Assembly: GCA_027563935.2 (NCBI GenBank)
Contig: CM050446.2
Span: 28,647,501 to 28,711,500, forward strand
DNA: 64,000 nucleotides
DNA from: Costus lasius
Taxonomy: Eukaryota > Streptophyta > Magnoliopsida > Zingiberales > Costaceae
Direction: 5' to 3'
The notes under the pieces: model-generated
The model's input: the letters and a program-made list of their open reading frames with translations, nothing else
What the model was told of the DNA's origin: nothing
Databases searched by the model: none
In this document: piece by piece, positions 36,438 to 48,059 of the stretch
Numbering within the stretch: the stretch's first letter is position 1
How the letters are laid out: every line of letters begins with the position of its first letter
Program-made: the position numbers and the translations under genes

Positions 36438-38978
36438 ATGCGCAGAAATCTTAGGTCAGGACCACTTGCACCTTTTGATCCTGAGATAAACAAGACTCTG
36501 AGACTACGAAAGAGATTGAGATTTGAGGAGACACAAGTTATAGAAGTAGTGGAGATGACTGAGAGAAGATCTTTGCGTGACTATGCTGCTCCAAATGCAC
36601 AGGGAGTTCACTCTAGTATCACTAGACCAGCCATTGATGCGAACAAATTCGAGATCAAACCGGCGTTCATATCAATGCTTCAACAAAATCAGTTTGGAGG
36701 ATCTCCAATGGAGGATCCTAATATTAATCTATCTCTTTTTCATGAATTGTGTGATACCATCAAGATTAATGGAGTTTCTGACGATGCGCTAAAATTGCGT
36801 TTATTTCCTTTTACTCTCAGGAACCGAGCACGTGATTGGCTGCACTCTCAACCTTCTGGAATGTTCACAACTTGGGAGCTGCCGTCCAATGCTTTTCTCA
36901 TGAAATACTTCCCTCCCAGTAAGATGATTCAATTAAGAAACCAGATCACAGGATTTGCTTAGAAGGAAGGAGAATCTCTTAGTGAAGCATGGGAGCGATA
37001 TAATGATTTGCAGAGGAAGTGTCCTCACCATGGCTTGGAGCGATGGGTTTTAATTGAAACATTTTATTATGCTTTGCTTAATCAAACACGCCTCGTTGTT
37101 GACGCTGCTGCAGGAGGAGCCTTCATGAACAAGACAGTGGATGAGGCTTACCAGATGATTGAAGAGATGGCTCTTAACCAAGAACAGAATTCAAGAGAAA
37201 GAGGAGTGATATATCGACTTCTTCACGGTAAGGATAATTGTAACGATTTTCGCACCCTAGCTGAGAAAGTTGAATATTTGTGCAATCGTTTTGATACTTT
37301 TAAAATGCAAACTAATGCTATTTCTTCTTCTGTCACTTGTGAGATTTGTGGTAATCATGGTCATGTTTCTGAGGATTGCAAAATAATTGTTGATAGGGGT
37401 GAGGAACAAGTAAATTCTTTAGGGAGTTACAACCAAAGTAGATCTTATGACCCCTACTCTAATACCTATAATCCTGGATGGAGGAACCACCCTAACCTTT
37501 TATGGAAAAGCCATAATCATGATAATGGGCAGAACGAAAATAGGGGGTTCCAACAAAGACAGTCAAACCAGAGTCAAACCCTAAAATCTAGTTTTGAAGA
37601 GATGCTTACTAAATTTATGAGTTTCCAAAAAAAACAGAGTGATGAGATGAATGAGAGACTGAAACGGATCGACTCTAGTATGAATGAGAGGATGAATCAA
37701 ATGGATTCTAGGATAGATGGTATTATTGCCCATAATAAAATTTTAGAGTCACAAATTGCACAGCAGGCTAGCACCTCTTACAGACCCCCTGGGAAACTAC
37801 CCTCTAAGCCCGAACCTAGCCCTAGGGAGTATTGTAATGCCATAATGACTAGAAGTGGAAAACAACTAGAAGAACCAAAGGGGGAAGTTGAGAACAATAG
37901 AAAAGAGCCTAGTCTTGATCATGATAAGGATTGTGATTTTGAAAAATCTACTGAGCATGAGCAGTCTCATGATAGTTTATCACCCCACAAGGATGATGAA
38001 CCAAAAGGTGATTTGCCATGTAAAGATGATAATTCTAAATCTAATTCTCATTCACCATATAAACCACCTATTCCTTTTCCCCAAAGGATTGTGCAAGCTA
38101 AGTTAGATAGACAGTTTGGGAAATTTTTGGAAGTTTTGAAGAAGTTGTATATTAATATTCCTCTCATTGATGCTATTTCTCAAATGCCTACATATGCAAA
38201 ATTTTTAAAAGAAATTTTATCTAACAAGAGAAAAATAGAAGATTATGGCACTGTTGCTTTAATTGAAGAATGTAGTGCCATCATTCAAAACAAGCTACTA
38301 CCCAAATTGAAAGATCCAGGTAGCTTTTCTGTCCCCTGTTATATTGAGAGTGTTACTTTCGACCGAGCCTTATGTGATCTCGGTGCTAGTGTTAGTCTAA
38401 TACCTTTGTCTGTATGCAGGAAACTGAACATTGGAGAGCTCAAACCAACCTCAATGTCTTTGCAACTTGCTGATTCAACTGTAAAGTATCCGGTTGGTAT
38501 TTTAGAAAATATTCCTGTTCAAATTGGTAAGTTTTTCATACCTGCTGATTTTATAGTTCTTGATATGGAGGGAAATTTAAAAAACCCTATTATACTTGGT
38601 AGACCTTTTTTGGCCACAGCTGGAGCTCTCATTGATGTGGAAAAAGGAAAATTAACATTTGATATTTGTGGTGATTTAATTGAATTTGACTTAACTGATT
38701 CTTTAAAAAGGGCATCACACTCAGAGACATGTTGTAGCATAGAAACAATTGATGAGGAGCTTGTTTGTGACATGCATATTTTATTTGAAGAACCTTCTGA
38801 ATTTGATACATTTTCTGAGTGTGCTAATCAAGAATTTCAGGAAAGGGTAGCAAAGAAGAAGAAGAGGAGACGAAGGGGGAAAGGAATATCAAAATTGCTT
38901 GAAGAAGTAAAAAGGCTCATAAATAAATTTGGATACTGTTTCAAGTTTGAGCCTTATGTTCTTAAGAGCCCTGAATGA
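36438..38978 (+). pseudogene. Gag-protease polyprotein of element B, one in-frame TAG
   Basis: The ATG at 36438 (MRRNLRSGPLAPFDPEINK) opens an 847-codon frame. Its only interruption is TAG at 36960-36962, where A has CAG. Gag core: LFPFTLRNRARDWLHSQP and KYFPPSKMIQLRNQITGF. A zinc-knuckle-like CEICGNHGHVSEDC is near 37340. A coiled-coil stretch around MNERLKRIDSSMNERMNQMD lies near 37650-37710. The protease site is CDLGASVSLIPLSVC near 38370, with IILGRPFLATAGALID near 38590. The ORF ends in a basic segment and stops where A continues into RT. Without the stop it could make particles and process gag but could not copy or insert itself. Confidence 0.92.
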
Positions 38979-39039
38979 GACACAGAGAAATCAGGATGGC
39001 TACCAAAGATACAATCACGATCAAATCTGAGTGTTGAAC

Positions 39040-39088
39040 GGTCAAGCTAATGACCATTAAATTAGCGCTTCTTGGGAGGCAACCCAAG
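39040..39088 (+). promoter_or_regulatory. Conserved double-hairpin module of element B
   Basis: GGTCAAGCTAATGACC (stem GGTCA/TGACC), 8 bases, AGCGCT, 1 base, then CTTGGGAGGCAACCCAAG (perfect 6-bp stem, loop AGGCAA). It starts 62 bases after the gag-protease stop. It has the same layout as in A (24542-24588) and C (51807-51854). Confidence 0.75.
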
Positions 39089-40429
39089 CACTTTGCTTTA
39101 GCTTGTTTTCTTTTACTTTATTTTTGTTTTGTTCTTTCTTAGAACTAATTTTTCTTTTCCTTTTGTAGGTGAAAAAAAAAAAATAAGGCTCTGGTGATTT
39201 GAACCCGAAGACACAGAAGATAATTGGATCTGACACGAACTAGTAGAGCTCTGTGAGTATTTTCCTTCCTACTCATCCGCATTCCATCTTTTATATTTTT
39301 CTAATAATCCATGTGTTCAAATGGAAGATGAATACTTCAAACTTCTTGTGCTCACATGCCACGGATCCTCGCCTTTTGATTTTATTGATAGATATTTCGA
39401 TTTGGTTGTGTTGACACAATATGATGATGATGTGTAGAAGGATTTTTCTGAAAATACTACAAACACCATGCCAAAATTTTTAACGAATTATCATGCATAT
39501 CAATTTCTGGAAATTAGAAATAGATTTTATATGTTGAATTTATTTCTCTAATATAATCTATTTGTTGGAAATTTTTCATTAATTGATGCATGAAATTCTA
39601 GGTAAATGCATTGTTTAGTGAATGCAATCTTGAAGTGAAATCATTTTTTTGAATAAAATGAGCATATTTGCACATATTATTGAGTTGATATCAAATGATT
39701 AATCTAGTTAATCTTTATAATCTTTTATGTTATTTGTTGGGAAAAAGAGATCCAAATCCATGAGAAAGGATGACTCCCCTACTTGGCACTGTATAAAATT
39801 AACAGTGGGACCTAAAGGTATGGGTTGAAGTCCACAAAAAGAAAAAGAATAACTCCTCTTCTTGGCATTGTGTTCACAATGGTACCTAAGACAAGAGTTG
39901 AAGTTCATTGCAAAAGTGTGTATCTATGTAGATGCATGCCAAGAGAGAGCTCCTTTGACATTGACTCCTCTGTCTCAAGAAAATTCTTTCTACCTATGAG
40001 ATATGAGTTCTATTATGTGTGGTTATGTGACCAACATACTCTAAATTCGTCATCGGAAAAAGGGTGGTAATCGATTTAGAGAATGTCAAGGACAAATAAA
40101 AAAAAATGATGAGTGGAAAAAGATTTGGAGATCCTATTCCTGTAAACAAAAACATATTGGATGAAAATCTCAAAAACAAGATTAATTCATGAAGTTGAAA
40201 TTCTATTACCACGCATGTTGCGAACTTTTATTTAATTGAATTATTGAGTCTTAAAGATTAATTTCAGAAGACGATGTATTTACTTGAAAATTTTGTGTGA
40301 AATTGATAAAATTCTCTATGGATGATTATATTCTAGAAATTTATTCGTCATATGAAAATTTATGTTCCAATACTCAGTATTGATTTCTTTATTTACTTGA
40401 GGACAAGCAAAGTTTGAGCCTTATGTGTT
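39089..40429 (+). other. 3' untranslated region of element B
   Basis: No ORF with a recognisable product. Two short inverted repeats are visible: CACTGT/ACAGTG at 39787-39807 and CATTGTG/CACAATG at 39866-39881. Each is followed within a few bases by GGNACCTAA and then GTTGAAGT. The part before the 3' LTR is GAGGACAAGCAAAGTTTGAG, a sequence A and C also carry next to their polypurine tract. Confidence 0.6.
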
Positions 40430-42448
40430 TGATGACTCCAAATTTCATAGTGTTTTTCATACTTATTTGGTAGTCTTTTGAGCCATAGTCTTACTCTTTT
40501 ACCTTGCTTTTATACCCTTTTTTTACCAAATACTTCGGAATCTACACAATCTTTGGTTTTTAATCAATTTCAGGTAAAAAGGCATCATTATCACTGGTTT
40601 TCGAGCAATATCAATGCATGAATGAGTTCTAATCATCAAGAGGAGCCTACCCATAAAATTTCAACTCAAAAAGGTTCTTCTAGCAAAAATACGGCACTGC
40701 CGTGTAAATATACATGGTACCGTATTTCACCGCTTTCAACCAGACGAAAATACGGTGCTGCCGTATTTTATCCCAGAATGATCACGGTACCGTATTTTAC
40801 GCTGATTTCATCCAGAAGACCTAAGCGAGAATATGGCACGGCCGTGTAGAAGTACACGATACCGTATTTATTGGCGATCCAGAACAGAAAAGTTTAGCAG
40901 AAATACGGCACTGCCGTGGACGTGTACACGGTGCCGTATAATTGGACGAATTTAACCAGAAAGTTTTGACACAAATATGGCACGGCCGAATCTTCACGGT
41001 GTCGTATTTTCTGTCAATTCTGACCAGAAGGATTTGGCAAGAATACGGCACTGCCGTATTTTGGAGAAAAACTCTCACGGCACCGTAATTTTTGTCCGGA
41101 ACTCACATAATGAAATACAGCACTGCCGTATGAATCGTCACGGTGCCGTATTTTGGAACTCAGAATTCTAATTTTTCCACCCGATTCTTGCAAAGACCAT
41201 ATCTTTTGATCCAGACCTCCAAATTGAGATCTGAAAGAGGCGGTGGACTCGTCTTTAAGAGGAGAAAACACAGAAAGTAAAAAAGAACAAATTTTATCAC
41301 GAATCCATGGAGAAATTGAGGGAGAGGCAGAATTGCTAGGGTTCATCGGTTCTCCACCTATAGACCACCTCCGGCCACGATTTTTGATAGAGAGCTTCAT
41401 CTGGTGAAGGAGAACATACAGCTCAAGTTCTAGAGTGTTTGGAGTGGAATTAAAGGAGAAATCGATAGAACAGTGGTGACGGCGCTGTTCAAAGCAAATT
41501 ATGGGCTGTAATTTCATTACAGCCCTGTTTTGTAATCTTTCTTCCCTCTTTTCGATTCCTTATCACTCTGAGAACATGTTTTATTGTAATCCTTTCATCA
41601 TGGTAGCTTAATGTTTTTATGGGACATGGGGCGTGTAATCTCTTTGTTTCTTAATGGCTAGAAAACCCTAATTTTGTCAAACTGATTTTATTATGATAAT
41701 TTTACTCTTGTGATTAATTGTTCTTTAATTATCCTTTGTGTCTTAAATATCAGCATGTTTTAGAATTTTGCGAAATAGATCGAGAGGTTGATTGTTTGAA
41801 ATTCGGAACCCTAGGAATTATTGAGTTTGGAACTACAGTAAGAGATTAGGTTGTTCTTCGAATTCTGATTTTTAGAGAGCTATATTGCCTTGTTGAATTT
41901 CTGATACTTTGGATTGAGTTAATGTGTAGACTTGATTTGATATTGCAAGAGATTGAGTATCGAGTGGTTGGAAACCCTTGAGTAAAACTAGTGTTGAGAC
42001 TCGGATGCACGAGAGTGATCTTTGAGTTTCCACTTGAGGTGATCAACCTAAAATTCGGATGCACGAGAGTGATCCTTGAGTTCTTAGCTGATGGTTTACT
42101 TATTTTCAGCATTGAATAGATCTTGCGCGAGAGTGGGGATCGGTTCTTTGTATGATTGTCTGCGCAAGAGCGAGACAATTTATTTATAAAGTAAATTTTA
42201 CCTTTACCATAATAGAATTAGATTGACAAATACTTATCTTAATCTAGTCATTAGAAATTAAAGTAGATGAACCCCTAGTCCCGATTTCCTCTCTGATATA
42301 TTCTCCGTGTTCTTTTCGATAGTTTGATTCACTATTTTCCGATTGCCTAGCTAGCGAGAAATCGATTATTCAGTACTTGAAAACAAGGTCTCTGTGGTTC
42401 GATATCTATTTTATTACTTCGAGTATCCGTGCACTTGCGGACACAACA
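40430..42448 (+). repeat. 3' LTR of element B
   Basis: 2,019 bp from TGATGACTCCAA to GCGGACACAACA. It aligns with the 5' LTR end to end, with scattered substitutions, many of them in the ACGG/CCGT palindromes at 40685-41155. Confidence 0.93.
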
Positions 42449-43103
42449 CCTGCGCACTTGCTGTTCCCCGCGTGGCTGAGCTTAAAATGCGCTAAGAGAG
42501 CTGCGAGGAATGCTTAAAAAAATGCTATGAGGTTAGCATGTTGCGTTAAATAGTTGGGTGTCGTTCCTTTCATTTGCATTTATGTTGCCTTGACCGAGAT
42601 CGCCGCTGTTTCATCGTGTTTTCTATCGGTTTCCCTGCACTTTTCTGACGCATTTTCTCTTCCCTCGCCTCACGACCCTCTCACGTTTTATCGCGCATTA
42701 TGTAAAACCCTAGAGTATGGCTTAAGGACCATCCCACCTATTAGTTGCTACATCATGGTCCCTGCGTGATTGTTTGCACGAAAGTGAGATAATCTTTTTA
42801 TGAAGTAAATTATGTCTTTATTATGATGAAATTAGACTGACGACCTTTTATTCATATCTAGTCATAGAAATTAAAGCGGATGAAACCTTAGTCCTAGTTT
42901 CTCTCTCTGTTTATCTTTATACTCTTCCTATCTTTTATTTGCATTATAATCGATTGCTTAGCTAGTAAGAATACAACTATTTGGTACTTAGCACGTAGGT
43001 CTCTGTGGGATCGATATTTTTTATTTCTTCGAGTATTCATGCACTTGCGGAGTACAACAGTCTTAGGGCATATACACCAACAATCTCTCACTTGCACTAA
43101 GAC

Positions 43104-44880
43104 CTAGAGGTTGAGCAACCTCAACCCCATATCCCTAGTGTGACCATCATGCTTCTGCTGCGCCAAAGCCTTGGTCAGTGGGTCTGCTAGATTGTTTTCT
43201 GTGTCAACCCTGCTAATCTTAACATCACCTCGGTCAATGATCTCATTGATCAGGTAAAATCTCCTGAGTATGTGTTTGGATCTTGGATGAGACCGTGGTT
43301 CCTTAGCTTGTGCAATTGCCCCATTGTTATCACAATAGAGCTCAATGGGATCCACTGCACTAGGAACCACATGAAGTTCAGAAATGAACTTCCTTATCCA
43401 AACGGCTTCTTTGGCTGCCTCAGAAGCGGCCACATACTCAGCCTCAGTTGTAGAATCAGCTATGGTGGATTGCTTGAAGCTCTTCCAGCATACAGTGCCT
43501 CCATTTATCTTGAACACATAGCCGGCCTGCGATCTGAAGTCATCAGGGTCAGACTGGAATGACGCATCAGTGTAGCCCGAATACTGAGTTCTTCCTGTCC
43601 CCCATAGACTAAGAACAAATCCTTAGTTCTTCTCAGTTACTTAAGGATGTTCTTTACAGCCACCCAGTGCTGTAGACCTGGATTGGATTGGTATCGACTG
43701 GTTATGCTCACAGCATAAGCCATATCTGGTCTAGTACACAATATTGCATACATGATCGAGTCTACTGCTGAAGCATAGGGCACTCAACTCATGTCATCCC
43801 TGTTAGCCTGTGTGGTGGGACACTGGCTCTTTGAGAGAGTAAGGCCATGTCTTACTGGAAGGTACCCTTTCTTGGATTGCTCCAAGTTGAATCTCTCTAG
43901 GACCTTATCAATGTTGGTACTTTGACTCAGGGCTAGGAGCTTCTTGGATCTATCCTAGTATATCCTCACGCCTAGGATATAGGCAGCCTCCCCTAAGTCC
44001 TTTATCCCGAAACACTTCCCCAACCATGTCTTCACAGACTGAAGACTGGGGATGTCATTTCCGATGAGTAGTATGTCATCGACATACAAGATCAGAAAGT
44101 CACCAAGCTCCCATTGAATTTTCTGTATACACAGGCGTCATCTTCGCTTTTGATAAAGCCATAATCTCTCACAGCTTCATCAAGCCAAAGATTCCAACTT
44201 CGAGATGCTTGCTTTAATCCATAAATAGATTTCTTTAGCCTGCAGACCTTGTTGGCTTCTGCAGGATGGATGAAGCCATCATGTTGTGTCATATACACAT
44301 CATCTGTCAGCTTCCCATTAAAGAACGCTATCTTCATATCCATCTGCCATATCTCATAGTCATGATATGCAACTATAGTAAGCAGAACCTGAATGAATTT
44401 GATCATGGCAACTGGCAAGAAGGTTTCATCATAGTCCACCCTGTGGACTTGTTTGAATCCTTTAGCCACTAGTCTGCCCTTGTAGGTAACTATGTTGCCA
44501 TCCATGTCAGTCTTCCTCTTGAAGACCCATTTACACCCTATGGGTTTTACCCCATTGGGTAGCTTAACCAAATCCCAGACTTGGTTAGCTGATATGGAAT
44601 CCATCTCGGAACGCATGGCTTCAAGCCATCTCTCGAAGTCCGGTCCACTGACCACCTCATCATAGGTTCTAGGCTCATCCTCAATGATGAAGATCCCGTC
44701 GTGTTGGGTTGGCAGTGACCTATACCTCTCAGGTGCATGATGAATCCTCCCAAACCTACGTGGGACCTGTGTCTAAACCTCAGATTGCCTAGCAACTGGT
44801 GCAGGCGGCTCAAGTTCTATCTCTTTATCTTGTGGTTGCACTTGGACCTCGTCCAAGTCAAACTTCCTCCCATTGACTTA
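43104..44880 (-). pseudogene. H reverse transcriptase and RNase H
   Basis: RT starts near 44655 with WLEAMRSEMDSISANQVWDL and shows GCKWVFKRKTDMDGNIVTYK, then IWQMDMKIAFFNGKL and LKKSIYGLKQASRSWN. The catalytic DD region falls at about 44060-44100, where GTATGTCATCGACATACA reads as YVDDI on the minus strand. RNase H (43104-43517) includes STIADSTTEAEYVAASEAAK, ELYCDNNGAIAQAKEP and SKHILRRFYLI. Several stops and shifts separate the pieces. Confidence 0.85.
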
Positions 44881-44999
44881 TTTCATGAGAAATTCTTTGT
44901 CTAGAAAGACAGCACCCCGAGCAACAAAGATTTTGTTCTCGGTGGGAACATAGAAGTAGTAACCCTTAGTTTCCTTAGGCTACCCTACAAACACACATT

Positions 45000-45902
45000 T
45001 ATCAGATCTAGGTTTTAGCTTGCTATAATCCTGACGTTTGACATAAGCCTCACGATAAAAGAGTGGTTAGAGTGTCTCCCACTCCATACCTCGTATGGAA
45101 TCTTAGAGACACTCTTAGATGGAATATTATTCAGTATAAGAGAAATTGTCTCCACTTCATGACCCTAGAATGAGGGAGGTAAAGTTGCATGACTCATCAT
45201 GGATCGAACTATATCCAACAAAGTTCGATTTCTCCTCTCAGACACACCATTCCATTGAGGTGTTTCAGGAGGAGTGAGTTGGGATAGGATCCCACACTCC
45301 CTAAGATAGTCAAAGAACTCACCGCTCAAGTACTCTCCAACACGATCTGATCGAAGAGTTTTGATAGACCTACCAAGCTGGTTCTCTACTTCATGTCTGA
45401 ACTCCTTAAATTTCTCAAAAGATTCAGTCTTATGTCTCATCAAGTAGACATAACCATATCTACTGAAGTCATTAGTAAATGTGATGAAGTAGTTGTACCC
45501 TCCTCTGGCTTGTTTACTGAATAGCCTACACACATCACTGTGTATGAGATTCAATAAACCCCTTGCCCTCTCACCAGTCTTGGTGAATGGTGCCTTTGTC
45601 ATTTTCCCTAATAAACAAGGCTCACAAGTGTCAAATTCCTCCAAAGAACTTGAATCTAACAACCCATTTGCATGGAGTTATTGAATGCGATTCTTGTTTA
45701 TATGGGCTAATCGACAATGCCATAGGAAAGCACCAACTGAACTACTCAATTTGGTCCTCTTACTATTTATGTTACAAATAGAACTATCGATGTCTAAGAC
45801 ATATAATCCATTGCATGGAGTACCTCTCCCATAAAACATATTTGCAAATGAAAAAGAAAAAGAGTTCTCATTTATTTCAAACTTAAATCTTTTCTTTGCC
45901 AA
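45000..45902 (-). pseudogene. H pre-integrase and integrase
   Basis: The pre-integrase motif LWHCRLAHINKNRIQ (His residues of the zinc site) is followed by CEPCLLGKMTKAPF and the integrase core LLNLIHSDVC, FTNDFSRYGYVYLM and TLRSDRVGEYLSGEF, ending in WNGVSERRNRTLLDIVRSMM. A stop near 45680 separates pre-integrase from integrase. The expected Gly in the SDxGGE motif is Val. Confidence 0.85.
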
Positions 45903-46130
45903 GTAAGGAATGGATACAATATTTTTAGTAAGTGAAGGTACATAATAGGATTGATCTAGTTTTAATTAAAGTCCAGAAGGCAGGGAGAGAGTCAAAATTC
46001 CTGCAGCAACAGCAACAACTTGTGCCCCATTTCCAACCCGTAGGTCAATCTCCCCAGGCAGCACCGATCTACTTTTCTTGATCCCCTGCATATTTGTACA
46101 AATATGAGCTCCACATACAGTATCCAATAC

Positions 46131-46694
46131 TCATGACATAGAAGTAGAAAGGTTGACTTCAGTAACATAAATACCTGAGCATGAAGATGAAGCCTTGCCT
46201 TTCTTCTTCTCATTCTGAAGCCACACCATGTCCTTTATCATGTGAGGTGGTCCTCCACATGAGTAACACTTGTTATTCCTGATTCTTTCCATCTTTATCT
46301 TTAATGTCTTAGTTAAGCCTTTCAGCTCAACACATTGAATGTCTACTTTAGGAGGGTTGAGCTCAACCAATTTATCAAAGAGCTGCCTTAGATTAGAAAT
46401 AATCTCAGAGGCACTCTTAGACTCATATTGCTCTCTAAATTCAAGCGACATGTTGGTTAGCATCAAATTAGCAACCTCCAACGTATCAGCCTGATGTTTA
46501 TCATAAGCATCCTTCTTAGCCACTGAGGACGAGCATGGAAGTGGCTCAGGAATAAGCTGCTCAAGGACATAGAGCTTCCTCTCGAGCTTGAGCATAGTTT
46601 TCAAGTTCATATACCAATCCAGTAAGTTGGATCCAACCAACTTAACCCTTTCTAGGGTAGATCACAGTGACCATCTGCTATTGTTCGTAGCCAT
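46131..46694 (-). pseudogene. Gag of copia element H
   Basis: It starts MATNNSRW at 46694 with an early stop, then reads NLLDWYMNLKTMLKLERKLY, a typical copia gag start. LMLTNMSLEFREQYESKSA follows, and a zinc knuckle CYSCGGPPHMIKDM in which the last Cys is Met. The protease region is not clear. Confidence 0.8.
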
Positions 46695-46700
46695 TGTTCT

Positions 46701-47811
46701 TGATGTCTCATATTTATATCATATTTTAGACCTATATTTACTTGTGAATCGAGATATATTTTTATGCTTTTACATCTCTTTCCAGCTTATTTCATTAACT
46801 TTCTTCAGAAGCTTCACTATTTGTCATGTTTGTTGAATACAAGATAATTCACTCACTTTTAGAGCTAAATGGAAGTATATTTGCATCTCCGAGTGAATCA
46901 AAAATCTTGACAAGAAGTTTTACTTCAAACGGGATTAATTTTGGGAATTATGGCTGAGGCCATAATGTACATCACAACCGTAATTCTCTGATTGCCTACA
47001 TGATGGACCCGTTTTGATGCAAGCATCGTTATAATTCAAAGACGTGCCCATAGCTTCCTCGATGACAACCTTTCGGATGACGAAGATCTCGATAGGAAAA
47101 TTATGGGCATGGCCATAATTTGCCTCATGATCGTAATCTCGCAGTCGCTAGAATTTATGACCAACCGCCAGAATTTATTACCGGCCACCAAGCTATAAAT
47201 GCTCATAACTCCTTCGTTTTAACTCTGATTTGGACGTTTTTGGAGTCAAAACGAAGAGGATTAAATAAGAATTAACAATTTGGGAGTTACAAGTTTTAAT
47301 GAGGCTGTAATTAATGCATAACCGTTACATTACAGTTACAACCATAATGACCCATTATACCTGTAATTATGAGTCGCCTGCAATGAATGGGCCATAACTA
47401 CCTTATTATGGCTCCGATTTTAATGTTCTTGATATCAAAACGTAGCTAATTCAATTTCCCATCAATATATGCATTTAGAAGTGGCATTAGACTCTATTTA
47501 AAGGGCCAAATTCGCTGAAGAATCCAACACCCAATTGGGGCTCAAGGTGGGCTAGTGAGTTTTTCAATGGAGAAAGCTTTGGTGACAACAAGGGAGGAGG
47601 AGGGAACCATGCATCATGCTAGAAGACTTGAAGGAATGTTGCAAAGTTTCTACAGAGAGTTTGCTTCCTCTTTCTTCTATCTTCTCTTTTAGTTTCTTCT
47701 GTTCCTTTAGGGATTTGTACTGAATCGATGCTATGATAGCATAATCTTTTTAATCGGAACAAGGGTGTAATTGAGTTTTATGGATCTTATTTTTGAAAAA
47801 CAGGAATGAAA
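46701..47811 (+). mobile_element. LTR fragment J, Athila-like
   Basis: It begins TGATGTCTCATATT like the LTRs of F and B. TTATGGCCATAA-type palindromes (decayed ACGGCCGT) lie at 46945-47370, a TATA-like TATTTAAAG at about 47494, and near the right the block with GATAGCATAATCTTTTTAAT that F and B share. The LTR 3' part (GTGCACTTGCG) is missing; sequence of C begins at 47812. Confidence 0.65.
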
Positions 47812-48059
47812 AACAAAGCTTAAAATATGCAGTCAAGTGATTTATGAGTTCTCCTGTTTATACAACGTGTTAATCCAAAAAGAGAAAAATAAAATAAACT
47901 AACTAAAAAATGCAAAAAATAAATAAAATTTAGAAAAACGAAAACGAAAACAAAAATCAAACACAAAACAAAAATAAAAATAAAAAAATGTCTAGTCTAT
48001 AAATCTCATGATTAAATCGATATTGACTGGCCTGATCCCCGGCAACGGCGCCAAAAATT

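Larger units (their letters stand above)
34243..42448 (+). mobile_element. Non-autonomous Athila-like element B, target duplication CCTGC
   Basis: LTRs are 34243-36263 and 40430-42448, with CCTGC at 34238-34242 and 42449-42453. The 4.2-kb interior has a tRNA-Asp primer site and one gag-protease ORF; RT, RNase H, integrase and env-like regions are missing with no remnant. It must have moved with enzymes from a relative. Apart from one in-frame stop the ORF is clean, and the LTRs are very similar, so the insertion is fairly young. It lies in the 3' LTR of G. Confidence 0.95.
14170..42755 (+). mobile_element. Ty3/gypsy element G (chromovirus-like), carrying A and B
   Basis: The 5' LTR is 14170-15749. 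The 3' LTR is 32924-34242 plus 42454-42755. The target duplication TGGTC lies at 14165-14169 and 42756-42760. Gene order is gag, protease, RT, RNase H, integrase, which defines Ty3/gypsy. The primer site matches initiator tRNA-Met. The pol frame runs about 600 bp into the 3' LTR, which is known for CRM-type chromoviruses; lineage is otherwise not proven. A split its pol between RNase H and integrase, and B split its 3' LTR, so G is dead and older than both. Confidence 0.9.
12747..43059 (+). mobile_element. Solo LTR F, split by element G, target duplication GTCTT
   Basis: It begins TGATGACACCAA at 12747 and ends GCGGAGTACAACA at 43059, with GTCTT at 12742-12746 and 43060-43064. Removing element G (14170-42755) and one copy of its target duplication leaves about 1.72 kb. 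Both halves match the LTR of B in layout: a 5' TGATGA start, ACGGCACTGCCGTAAT palindromes (12985-13160), then TTTTCAGCATTG and a GTCTCTGTGGGATCG 3' end. No internal region of F remains. It lies inside the 3' LTR of H. Confidence 0.9.
43083..46700 (-). mobile_element. Internal region of copia element H, 5' end lost
   Basis: It follows the 3' LTR end at 43082 with a polypurine tract (AAGTGCAAGTGAGAG on the minus strand). The order read right to left is gag, pre-integrase, integrase, RT, RNase H, that is Ty1/copia. LTR fragment J begins at 46701 and cuts it just upstream of the gag start. The primer site and 5' LTR of H are not seen. Confidence 0.85.
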
